From Glandiceps talaboti (Eukaryota; Hemichordata; Enteropneusta; Spengelidae): a stretch of 37,496 bases of DNA. The notes under the pieces are model-generated. The model did no database searches, was not told the origin of the DNA, and saw nothing but the letters and a program-made list of their open reading frames with translations. The number at the start of each line of letters is the position of its first letter. Positions within the stretch are counted from its first letter, which is position 1. Of the stretch, positions 12,208 through 27,840 are shown one piece after another. The stretch spans positions 8,699,280 to 8,736,775 of the forward strand of contig NC_135568.1 of assembly GCF_964340395.1 (NCBI RefSeq), written 5' to 3'. Made by a program: the position numbers and the translations under genes.

Positions 12208-13400
12208 GTTGAAAGTTCCGTTAATGTATCGAGTTCACTGTGAACAGATAAGGTTATCGGCTTTTTGATGTAATGTGTTTGACATAGTGAAGGGTGTCTA
12301 TCTGGTCGGTTGTAATGAAGTAATAGAACCAGTAAGGTTAATAAAAGTTAGCAGGAACAGAATGCCACATTCAAACACTGATTGATGATTGAACGTAAGA
12401 TTGCATACAGGAATAACTTTAACAATTTATTACTATCATATTATACCGGTTTCAATCTCATCTCAGCCATCAATAATATGCTGTTCCATCAGTATAACAC
12501 ACCCTTGTGTAGACTTCATCTGGTGAATATCAAATTTATTGCCTTGGTTTGTTTTTTAAATGAGACACGTCACTGTGATTAATATCTCACCTTGTGGTTC
12601 ATTAACAACATGGCATTGCACTTGAGGGGTACATGGATTTAGTATATAGCTGCTCACGTCACTAAGTGCATGGAGAATCAGAATCGTTGCTGTTGTCTGC
12701 GTGGTTCATTAGTGAGTGCATTGTGACTTACAGCAGTTTTAGCCCTGTCCTCCACCTTGCCTCACCTTTAACTGTAGTAAAATTAACATTGGACCGAAAT
12801 ACCCTTTTTATCACATAGGAAATGCTTTTTAAAATCAAAGTCAGCAGAAGATTCAGCTGTGACCGACAACAGAAATGGGATAAGAACGTCAGCTGAACAT
12901 TAACAGTAAATGACAAAATATTATGTCAGCGCCAAAACCAAACACACATAAGCCTCTTAATTTAAATTCAATGCCTTTAATCTTTTAAAATTCTCAATAT
13001 TTCAGAATATTGACGTGGTCGTACCTCTATCTAGAGTCAAGCTAAGGTGTAAGAGGTATGAACGTGGAAAGTGTCCCAAGAAAACCTTTCCTGTTAATAC
13101 TGCTAAACTAGTGTAGCTACAAATTGAACCCCGTGTGTTTAATTTGAAATTGTAAAATTGTAACACATCGATCGCAACCAAACACATCCAGCTATTTAAA
13201 TACTACTTCGAAATATCCGTTAGATACCAACGGCGCTGTGTCATCATCTCATACTAGACGAACATGTCCAGGTTATGAACATATGAACACAGATCGTCCT
13301 AGGCTGTTATAGTGTCATTTGTCACTACACGCATATAATATTGATTTATGCGTGTTTTCTAAGCGAATCAGACACATAGCTGATGAATGATTGCAATAGC
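12208..13400. other. Non-coding stretch between two decayed arrays
   Basis: I see no gene, RNA or clear repeat here. Frames near 12382-12582 and 12728-12916 are short and unrecognised. It separates the 55-bp array from the 190-bp array. Confidence 0.45.
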
Positions 13401-14420
13401 ACTGTGGGCAATTTAGGTTATTACTTTCAACATATATGCATGTAGTTGTGGACTGAGTCAAAATCACAGTACTCAAAATAACACAACGAGTTCTGTAAGG
13501 CAAGTAGATTATAGTCAGTCAAAATAACGAATTAAACTTATATTGTAGCTCATTTTTGAATTTTCCATTTCGTCAGTATAGAAGTAATTTGCCAGCAATA
13601 ATGTATTTCTACATTCTGTAAAGTAGTAGTGGTCTCTGCATGACTGACAAGGCTTAGCGCTCCAAATAATACCTCGAATGTTGCAAGGAAATTATAGAAC
13701 AGCTATTAACATTATCCGATTTAGAAATGAAATGGCACATTTTAGAATTATTTTAAATTTTGTCGCTATAGACCCAATTTGCCAAGGATAATGTTTCTTA
13801 CATTCTGTAAAGTGAAACCGCTTTCTGCATAACAGAAATATCTTTGCAATACTATAGACTAGTAATAACATAAATTCTAAAAATGGAAATATTACTGTAT
13901 ATATCGTAAGATTAACAGCACCCGATTTTGAAATTAAATCGCCCATTTTAGAATTTTCCATTTAGTCGATATACAAGCAATTTGCCAAGTTTTCTTTTTA
14001 CATTCTGTAAAGTGAAACTGCTTTCTGCATGACAGAAATATCGAGTTCTAAAAAGGAAATATACCATATTTAGTAAGAATAACATCATCCGAGTTATAAT
14101 GAAATAGTAACACATTTGAGACCTCTCTGTTGTGTCTATATAGAACCAATTTGGCAATTATAATATGACATTTATAGTGTAAAGTGAAACTGCTCTCTGC
14201 ATGATTGGCAAATCACAGTACTCAAAATAATACCATGAGTTATGTTAGGAAATATGTTATAATTAGTCCAATGATCATTCGTCGAGATGAAATGATATAG
14301 AAGTACGTTGTTGCATTTATTCATGTCGTCGATACAGAACCAATTTGCCCGCGATAATGTATTTTTATACGCTGTAACATAAAACTGTTCTCTGCATGAT
14401 TGACCATGAGATTGGACTTG
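13400..14420. repeat. Decayed satellite, period about 190 bp
   Basis: A conserved core recurs: CCAATTTGCCA, then ATAATGTATTT, then ACATTCTGTAAAGTG, then AAACTGCTTTCTGCATGA. The AATTT anchors are at about 13410 (weak), 13586, 13777, 13979, 14149 and 14342, giving spacings of 176, 191, 202, 170 and 193 bp. Outside the core, the block ATCACAGTACTCAAAATAA occurs at about 13463 and 14213, with a decayed form near 13663, so the whole unit repeats and not just the core. Possible further decayed copies lie near 14564 and 14710. Copies are diverged, so the array is old. Short frames on the minus strand are repeat by-products. Confidence 0.85.
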
Positions 14421-18796
<4,376 letters not shown>

Positions 18797-19060
18797 CCCC
18801 CCCCCCCCCAAAAAAAATAAATAAAATAAAATAAAATAAAATAAAATAAAATAGAAAAAGAAAAACAACACACAACCGAACATACAGACACGCACATACA
18901 CACGCACATACATACATACATACATACATACATACATACATACATACATCCATCCATCCATCCAAACACCCATCCATCCATCCATCCATCCATCCATCCA
19001 TCCATCCATCCATCTACCCCCACACGCGTACACCACCAACACGCGTGCACACCCCCCCCC
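18797..19060. repeat. Compound microsatellite
   Basis: A C run (18797-18809) and A run lead into (AAAAT)n to about 18853. After a short mixed linker come (CATA)n to about 18948, then (CATC)n to about 19015 with one AAACACC interruption. It closes with CA-rich sequence and a second C run (about 19051-19060). The repeated tryptophan/methionine/aspartate/glycine or tyrosine/valine/cysteine frames on the minus strand are repeat artefacts. Confidence 0.95.
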
Positions 19061-20917
19061 CACACACACACGAACACGCACAAAAGGAACCCACTATGAA
19101 TATTTTTAGAATGGCATGTACGCAGTATGATACTTCGTTTTTTGCATAAACAGTGGCGACATAAACATTACATCTCCTCACCAGTGACAAAAACAAAAAC
19201 AAAACAATACTCGCTCTTCTTGTATGCCTATTCCGTAATATGGACGATGCCTATTTGCACATTTAGTGGAGAAAAAGCCCTATTTGAAATGTACCCTATG
19301 TATTAATACACCATTCAATTCTAAGGAAAAGGTGTTTTTTTTAGATTTATGTAACACCAAACGTTCATATATGTTATCCCAAAAGATATTACGCATGCAT
19401 TGCAAACCTAGCGTCACATATGGGTTATCTGAGATGCAGAAACAAGCTTGTCCTGAACACAATTTCAACTCAATCTGAAACAAAATACATTAAAGAGTGA
19501 ACGACTCAGGTTAAAACACGGGGATACTAATGAGAACCTTAAGTAGTACAAAACTATTCAAAATATCAAACTACTTCAGTATCAACAGCAATACCAGCAG
19601 ACATATTAGCATTTGTTTTAACTGCTATTGATAAAGCTTTTACTATCGTTACAAATGGCTAAAGTATGTTTACTCTCCTTACAATTCCCCCCTACAACAT
19701 ACAGCTATAACTATCAATGTACTTAATGCTACCCTAACCACCAAGCTGATTTAAATGCATTCATCGTGATATCATAACTTAAATAAAAATATCTGTCTCG
19801 CTAAACGACTCAGAATATCAAGTCCCATTTGGGCCCTCTGTGCTTGTGTTATGCAGTCTTTTTTAAAGCTAAAAGCTAAAAGAGTGTGCTTATGTAATAG
19901 CTGAAAGCATATAGGGAGGAATCTCGTTCACTGACCCTAAACAGTAGTCTCTCCTGATAAATATTTATCCACATACTCATACAATTTAATTTGAACTAAT
20001 AATAGAATATCCTTATTTTTCTACAGAGCGTAATTTAGTTTGTCTATTCAGCTTTAAGCATTCCTCCTAGTAGAATACTAAAAGACACAATAATCATCGC
20101 CCTTGATTACCTTCAAATAACCACATCCACTTACTTCATGAACAGGTTTGTTCATCAAAAATCCGACACTTTATCTTAAGGCTTCACACTTTTATACTTT
20201 ATACTATCATTAATTGCATCAGCGGCTAGAGAGCACGGAGGTGTCTTAGTGCATCGCAGTAAGTCAATGCAATTCCATCACCATATCCACTCTATGTTCA
20301 TCACGTCATTGCTTGCATCGGCTTCTTTGAGGGATCCTTCAAGTAGTAACACAAACCTGGACTAATCCCTATGACTTAGCATACAAGTGGATGGTGACAC
20401 TAATGTACAAAAGTGTTGCAATCAGAATTAAAGTGTTAATTCTTCTAATTTCCGGCATCAGTAATTACTATCTTGGGCTATCACCAGAGGGCTACTAAAA
20501 ATCTTATCTACCAAGTTATAAAGCTGTGCGAAAAAGTACGTACACATCCATCAACTGCGTTAACTCAGCTATTTGTTTTCTACTAGAGAAGGATGAGTAA
20601 TCCAACTTCAAGACTGTCCATTCTTAACTTTGGAAAGGCTGAATATTTTATTCCACGTTAACTTATTGTTACTTGCCCTTGGTACATATACTTCGGTTTT
20701 TATGGTTACGTTTATGTTTGACCCCATGATTGGACATTTTCTCCGCTATGTAAACAACAAACTCTTCAATTTAGCTATCCATGCAAGAACTAGAAAGCTC
20801 CGTCACAAGTACATCTAAACACGTCTCCGGTCAGAACTGGTCTTCTTATATATGTTCTAGTTTCAGTGGCATAAAAATGTAACGCCTGACAAAGAACGTC
20901 TAAAAAGGACATATGTG
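19061..20917. other. Unique-looking non-coding stretch
   Basis: No gene, RNA or array seen. Overlapping 60-70 codon frames at about 19266-19483 lie on opposite strands and match nothing known. A 62-codon frame at 20630-20818 has a hydrophobic stretch but no family resemblance. Confidence 0.45.
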
Positions 20918-20980
20918 ATACGGTTTATCTGTATAGCAATCCTGGATCAGATCCAGGATTGCTATACAGATAAACCGTAT
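20918..20980. repeat. 63-bp near-perfect palindrome
   Basis: The arm 20918-20948 is the exact reverse complement of 20950-20980, 31 bp per arm with no mismatch, around a single A at 20949. The centre reads GGATCAGATCC and the outer arms begin ATACGGTTTATC. The perfection indicates recent origin or an artefact, unlike the eroded foldbacks near 7.5 kb. The loop is too small for a normal microRNA precursor. No matching third copy was noticed in the window. Confidence 0.97.
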
Positions 20981-22709
20981 GCATGGTATATACAGGAAGA
21001 AACAATTCGCGTTCAGATTCAGACATTTTCTTTCAGTATCAAACGTTTTAACCCTCCCTGTCGCGTGTCTCATGAATGCTATTAACAATTACTGCACTTT
21101 CTGTGAATTCTATACCACAGTAACATTAATTTAGTTTAGTTAGTAATTTTATAAAACACACATAGTCAATATTGTTAATATTCAAATAACAGTAGTAATA
21201 CCAATAGTATTACTTGTGGTGGGGATGGTGGTGATGGTGGTAGGTATAGAACGTTTGATTTTGAAATGGATTTTAATATAATGTGATAATACACGATAAA
21301 CTGAAAACATGTACAATATGAACAGACTGAAGGCACTGGGTCTTGATCTTTTGATTTCAACATTATGTTAATGTTTGATAACTTGATATTTTGACTCACT
21401 GTTACATGACAGACAACACGCAATAAAAGATAATTTTTTGGCATATAGTATGATATTTAATAGATTAATATAAAATATCACATATTTAGTAATGGAAACT
21501 GCATGCTCCATTACTTTCATATGTAATTACACTGTTGAATACGATCATCGGTGACCTTGTAAAGCTGGTTCCCCTTGTCGATCTAAGTATAGCAGCGTTA
21601 AATGACCTCACCTCCAGCTTTCTGTTAACGTGTCAACCAAATTGTCGGTGGAAAACTGTCTACAATTCCATTATAGAGGCTATGTGAAGGAGGAAATTGT
21701 AACTATGGGTAACCATCATACCTTTTCCGTTTTCGATCAGCAAATATGCTTCACGTGTGTTTGACAGTGTAAAAACATGACTTGGTTCTACAATTTCTCA
21801 CTTCTCACTGTTGCCTTATTGTTCTAGTTTGCTTCTTTCCAATGTTTTAAAGCCCATAATTGCGTCAAACGCGACGACACGGAAGCGTGAAGGAAAGTTA
21901 CCCCTTGTCGGTATATGTTGACAGTTACGTCACTGACAAGTTGGGAACCAGATGACGGAGTAAACCCGATTGTACTATTTTGGACATACACTATTGCATG
22001 GGGGATGATAGTAACTGGAATGGCCAGGTAACTGTGATTTTATTAAAAAATGAGGAAACTAAAGTCAGTTCAGTGTTAATGACACCATGAAGTTAGGCAC
22101 TGAATTACAGAGTGAAAGTGTTGATCACTGAATAATAGCAGTCTAAAATGGGTAAAAATCCTTCCTGTGGAAAGGAACAAAATAATGAATCACAACGGCC
22201 CCCGGTGATAAGTTGCGACACCCACTAATCCCGGGATGGCTATTTAGCATACTAATATGTACAAAAGCGTACTCGACTGTATACACGTATTCTGTAGGTG
22301 TTATGCCACCGATCACTTCAAAGACGTGAGAGAAATATCAACCTGTCTTCAGTAATCGATTTGATGTGATTCAACTGACATGCACGAACCATTGTAAGAA
22401 ATCTGTGCGATCAGACAATAAACGTAGAACTATGTGGGCTAAAAGCCACTCCACCATCAGAATCATTAAACCAATGTGACGTAATCAACTAGTCCTGTGT
22501 GCCAACCGCAGTAATCACACAAAGGTAAATGTCACGTGACAAAATGTTATCCTTGTCCTCGATAACCTTTACTCACTGTTCTTTGATAAGTGTCAGATAT
22601 CTTACTAGTCATAAAGAACATTTATCTAAGGTAAATTGTGCCTTTATCAGTAATCAATGATAAAGCTAAGTTAGGGCTCCAACTAGCAATGTAACATTGG
22701 TTAACCAAT

Positions 22710-22710
<1 letters not shown>
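20981..22710. other. Unique-looking non-coding stretch
   Basis: No supportable gene. A short GGTGGTGATGG-type run lies near 21216-21242 and appears as a serine/proline run in the minus-strand frame. The rest is AT-rich with no array. Confidence 0.45.
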
Positions 22711-22755
<45 letters not shown>

Positions 22756-22783
22756 CGAAGACGACGACGACGACGACGACGAT
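22711..22783. repeat. (CAA)n(GAC)n compound microsatellite
   Basis: About 15 CAA units (22711-22756) run directly into about eight GAC/ACG units (22757-22783). The tract ends within a few bases of the first recognisable decayed copy of the 24-bp minisatellite. Confidence 0.96.
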
Positions 22784-22785
22784 GG

Positions 22786-25700
22786 TCACTAGAAACCACC
22801 TGCCGAGGAACTAGTAACATCCTATGCTAGGGTACTAATAACTGTCTCTGCTAGGCTACCACTAGCTGTATGTGCTGGGACACTTGTAACTCTCTGTGCT
22901 AGGGTACTAGTAACTGTGTACTTTTGTACTAGTAACTGTCTGTGCTAGGGTACTAGTAACTGTCAGTCCTAGGGTACTAGTAACTGTCAGTCCTAGGGTA
23001 CTAGTAACTGTCTGTACTAGGGTACTAGTAACTGTCTGTCCTAGGGTACTAGTAAATGTCAGTCCTAGGGTACTAGTAACTGTCTGTACTAGGGTACTAG
23101 TAACTGTCTGTACTAGGGTACTAGTAACTGTCTGTACTAGGGTACTAGTAACTGTCTGTACTAGGGTACTAGTAACTGTCTGTACTAGGGTACTAGTAAC
23201 TGTCTGTCCTAGGGTACTAGTAACTGTCTGTCCTAGGGTACTAGTAACTGTCTGTGCTAGGGTACTAGTAACTGTCTGTACTAGGGTACTAGTAACTGTC
23301 TGTACTAGGGTACTAGTAACTGTCTGTACTAGGGTACTAGTAACTGTCTGTACTACTGTACTAGTAACTGTCTGTACTACTGTACTAGTAACTGTCTGTA
23401 CTACTGTACTAGTAACTGTCTGTACTACTGTACTAGTAACTGTCTGTGCTAGGGTACTAGTAACTGTCTGTCCTAGGGTACTAGTAACTGTCTGTACTAG
23501 GGTACTAGTAACTGTCTGTCCTAGGGTACTAGTAACTGTCTGTCCTAGGGTACTAGTAACTGTCTGTACTAGGGTACTAGTAACTGTCTGTCCTAGGGTA
23601 CTAGTAACTGTCTGTCCTAGGGTACTAGTAACTGTCAGTCCTAGGGTACTAGTAACTGTCTGTACTAGGGTACTAGTAACTGTCTGTACTATGGTACTAG
23701 TAACTGTCTGTACTAGGGTACTAGTAACTGTCAGTCCTAGGGTACTAGTAACTGTCTGTACTAGGGTACTAGTAACTGTCTGTACTAGGGTACTAGTAAC
23801 TGTCTGTCCTAGGGTACTAGTAACTGTCAGTCCTAGGGTACTAGTAACTGTCTGTACTAGGGTACTAGTAAATGTCAGTCCTAGGGTACTAGTAACTGTC
23901 TGTACTAGGGTACTAGTAAATGTCAGTCCTAGGGTACTAGTAACTGTCTGTACTAGGGTACTAGTAAATGTCAGTCCTAGGGTACTAGTAACTGTCAGTC
24001 CTAGGGTACTAGTAACTGTCAGTCCTAGGGTACTAGTAACTGTCAGTCCTAGGGTACTAGTAACTGTCTGTACTAGGGTACTAGTAACTGTCTGTACTAG
24101 GGTACTAGTAAATGTCTGTACTAGGGTACTAGTAAATGTCAGTCCTAGGGTACTAGTAACTGTCAGTCCTAGGGTACTAGTAACTGTCAGTCCTAGGGTA
24201 CTAGTAACTGTCAGTCCTAGGGTACTAGTAACTCTCTGTGCTAGGGTACTAGTAACTGTGTACTTTTGTACTAGTAACTGTCTGTACTAGGGTACTAGTA
24301 AATGTCAGTCCTAGGGTACTAGTAACTGTCTGTACTAGGGTACTAGTAAATGTCAGTCCTAGGGTACTAGTAACTGTCTGTACTAGGGTACTAGTAAATG
24401 TCAGTCCTAGGGTACTAGTAACTGTCTGTACTAGGGTACTAGTAAATGTCAGTCCTAGGGTACTAGTAACTGTCTGTACTAGGGTACTAGTAACTGTCTG
24501 TACTAGGGTACTAGTAAATGTCAGTCCTAGGGTACTAGTAACTGTCTGTACTAGGGTACTAGTAACTGTCTGTACTAGGGTACTAGTAACTGTCTGTCCT
24601 AGGGTACTAGTAACTGTCAGTCCTAGGGTACTAGTAACTCTCTGTGCTAGGGTACTAGTAACTGTGTACTTTTGTACTAGTAACTGTCTGTACTAGGGTA
24701 CTAGTAACTGTCTGTACTAGGGTACTAGTAACTGTCTGTCCTAGGGTACTAGTAACTGTCTGTACTAGGGTACTAGTAAATGTCAGTCCTAGGGTACTAG
24801 TAACTGTCTGTACTAGGGTACTAGTAACTGTCTGTACTAGGGTACTAGTAAATGTCAGTCCTAGGGTACTAGTAACTGTCTGTACTAGGGTACTAGTAAC
24901 TGTCTGTACTAGGGTACTAGTAACTGTCTGTCCTAGGGTACTAGTAACTGTCAGTCCTAGGGTACTAGTAACTGTCAGTCCTAGGGTACTAGTAACTGTC
25001 AGTCCTAGGGTACTAGTAACTGTCTGTACTAGGGTACTAGTAACTGTCTGTCCTAGGGTACTAGTAACTGTCAGTCCTAGGGTACTAGTAACTGTCTGTC
25101 CTAGGGTACTAGTAACTGTCTGTCCTAGGGTACTAGTAACTGTCTGTCCTAGGGTACTAGTAACTGTCAGTCCTAGGGTACTAGTAACTGTCAGTCCTAG
25201 GGTACTAGTAACTGTCAGTCCTAGGGTACTAGTAACTGTCAGTCCTAGGGTACTAGTAACTGTCAGTCCTAGGGTACTAGTAACTGTCTGTACTAGGGTA
25301 CTAGTAACTGTCTGTACTAGGGTACTAGTAACTGTCAGTCCTAGGGTACTAGTAACTGTCTGTCCTAGGGTGTTAGTAACTGTCTGTCCTAGGGTACTAG
25401 TAACTGTCAGTCCTAGGGTACTAGTAACTGTCTGTCCTAGGGTGTTAGTAACTGTCTGTACTAGGGTACTAGTAACTGTCAGTCCTAGGGTACTAGTAAC
25501 TGTCTGTCCTAGGGTGTTAGTAACTGTCTGTCCTAGGGTGTTAGTAACTGTCAGTCCTAGGGTACTAGTAACTGTCAGTCCTAGGGTACTAGTAACTGTC
25601 TGTACTAGGGTACTAGTAACTGTCTGTCCTAGGGTACTAGTAACTGTCTGTGCTAGGGTACTAGTAACTGTCTGTACTAGGGTGTTAGTAACTGTCTGTC

Positions 25701-27840
25701 CTAGGGTACTAGTAACTGTCTGTACTAGGGTACTAGTAACTGTTTGTACTAGGGTGTTAGTAACTGTCTGTCCTAGGGTACTAGTAACTGTCTGTACTAG
25801 GGTACTAGTAACTGTCTGTACTAGGGTACTAGTAACTGTCTGTCCTAGGGTACTAGTAACTGTCTGTACTAGGGTACTAGTAACTGTCTGTACTAGGGTA
25901 CTAGTAACTGTCTGTACTAGGGTACTAGTAACTGTCTGTCCTAGGGTACTAGTAACTGTCTGTACTAGGGTACTAGTAAATGTCAGTACTAGGGTACTAG
26001 TAACTGTCTGTACTAGGGTACTAGTAACTGTCTGTACTAGGGTACTAGTAACTGTCTGTACTAGGGTACTAGTAACTGTCTGTACTAGGGTACTAGTAAC
26101 TGTCTGTCCTAGGGTACTAGTAACTGTCTGTACTAGGGTGCTAGTAACTGTCTGTACTAGGGTACTAGTAACTGTCTGTCCTAGGGTACTAGTAACTGTC
26201 AGTCCTAGGGTACTAGTAACTGTCAGTCCTAGGGTACTAGTAACTGTCTGTACTAGGGTACTAGTAACTCTCTGTGCTAGGGTACTAGTAACTGTCTGTA
26301 CTAGGGTGTTAGTAACTGTCAGTCCTAGGGTACTAGTAACTGTCAGTCCTAGGGTACTAGTAACTGTCTGTCCTAGGGTACTAGTAACTGTCAGTCCTAG
26401 GGTACTAGTAACTGTCTGTACTAGGGTACTAGTAACTGTCTGTACTAGGGTACTAGTAACTGTCTGTACTAGGGTACTAGTAACTGTCTGTACTAGGGTA
26501 CTAGTAACTCTCTGTGCTAGGGTACTAGTAACTGTCTGTACTAGGGTACTAGTAACTGTCTGTGCTAGGGTACTAGTAACTGTCAGTCCTAGGGTACTAG
26601 TAACTGTCAGTCCTAGGGTACTAGTAACTGTCAGTCCTAGGGTACTAGTAACTGTCTGTACTAGGGTACTAGTAACTGTCAGTCCTAGGGTACTAGTAAC
26701 TGTCTGTACTAGGGTACTAGTAACTGTCTGTACTAGGGTACTAGTAACTGTCTGTACTAGGGTGTTAGTAACTGTCTGTACTAGGGTGTTAGTAACTGTC
26801 TGTACTAGGGTGTTAGTAACTGTCTGTACTAGGGTACTAGTAACTGTCTGTACTAGGGTACTAGTAACTGTCTGTACTAGGGTGTTAGTAACTGTCTGTA
26901 CTAGGGTGTTAGTAACTGTCTGTACTAGGGTACTAGTAACTGTCTGTACTAGGGTACTAGTAACTGTCTGTACTAGGGTACTAGTAACTGTCTGTACTAG
27001 GGTACTAGTAACTGTCTGTACTAGGGTGTTAGTAACTGTCTGTACTAGGGTACTAGTAACTGTCTGTACTAGGGTGTTAGTAACTGTCTGTACTAGGGTG
27101 TTAGTAACTGTCTGTACTAGGGTGTTAGTAACTGTCTGTACTAGGGTACTAGTAACTGTCTGTACTAGGGTGTTAGTAACTGTCTGTACTAGGGTGTTAG
27201 TTACTGTCTGTACTAGGGTGTTAGTAACTGTCTGTACTAGGGTACTAGTAACTGTCTGTACTAGGGTACTAGTAACTGTCTGTACTAGGGTACTAGTAAC
27301 TGTCTGTACTAGGGTGTTAGTAACTGTCTGTACTAGGGTGTTAGTAACTGTCTGTACTAGGGTGTTAGTAAATGTCTGTACTAGGGTACTAGTAACTGTC
27401 AGTCCTAGGGTACTAGTAACTGTCTGTCCTAGGGTACTAGTAACTGTCTGTCCTAGGGTGTTAGTAACTGTCTGTCCTAGGGTACTAGTAACTGTCTGTA
27501 CTAGGGTACTAGTAACTGTCTGTCCTAGGGTACTAGTAACTGTCTGTACTAGGGTACTAGTAACTGTCTGTACTAGGGTACTAGTAACTGTCTGTACTAG
27601 GGTACTAGTAACTGTCTGTGCTAGGGTACTAGTAACTGTCTGTACTAGGGTACTAGTAACTGTCTGTGCTAGGGTACTAGTAACTGTCTGTGCCAGGGTA
27701 TTAGTAACTGTCTATGCCAGGCTACCAGTAACTGTTTGTGCTAGAGTACTAATAACTACCTGCGCTAGGTTACTAGTAGCTCCTCCCTTTAAGTTACTAT
27801 TTGTACTAGGGTTCTATAGTAGATGCCTGTGCTAGGGCAT
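22786..27840. repeat. 24-bp minisatellite array, ~205 copies
   Basis: The unit is a duplicated GTACTAG core (GTACTAGG then GTACTAG) followed by TAACTGTCT. It holds the palindrome TACTAGTA. Phase is exact: unit starts at 22913, 24255, 24661 and 27611 differ by whole 24-bp units once three 22-bp variants (starting 22913, 24255, 24661) are allowed for. From 24683 to 27611 is exactly 122 units with no net indel. Main variants are TGTACTAG, TGTCCTAG, AGTCCTAG and TGTGCTAG, AATGTC for ACTGTC, and GTGTTAG for GTACTAG. The edges (22786-22890 and 27690-27840) are degenerate. The plus frame L-V-T-V-C-T-R-V is open for about 3.1 kb after 24683, and one minus frame is open too, because 24 is divisible by three. 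I judge it non-coding. Confidence 0.98.

Noticed and set aside
23691-24290. 199-codon frame in the same array
   Set aside because: Its ATG is a single-base variant in one unit and it ends where a 22-bp unit shifts the frame.
22913-27700. G-quadruplex or telomere-like nature of the TAGGGT-containing array
   Set aside because: There is one GGG per 24 bp, so loops would be about 21 bases, and the unit is not a telomere repeat.
25370-27835. 821-codon frame of L-V-T-V-C-T-R-V repeats as a protein-coding gene
   Set aside because: It is produced by a 24-bp tandem unit with no in-frame stop, begins at a GTG inside a repeat unit, and a minus frame is equally open. Variants change residues freely and there are no flanking unique coding segments.
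22786-27840. CRISPR array
   Set aside because: Units are head-to-tail 24-mers with no unique spacers, and the surrounding sequence is eukaryotic in character.
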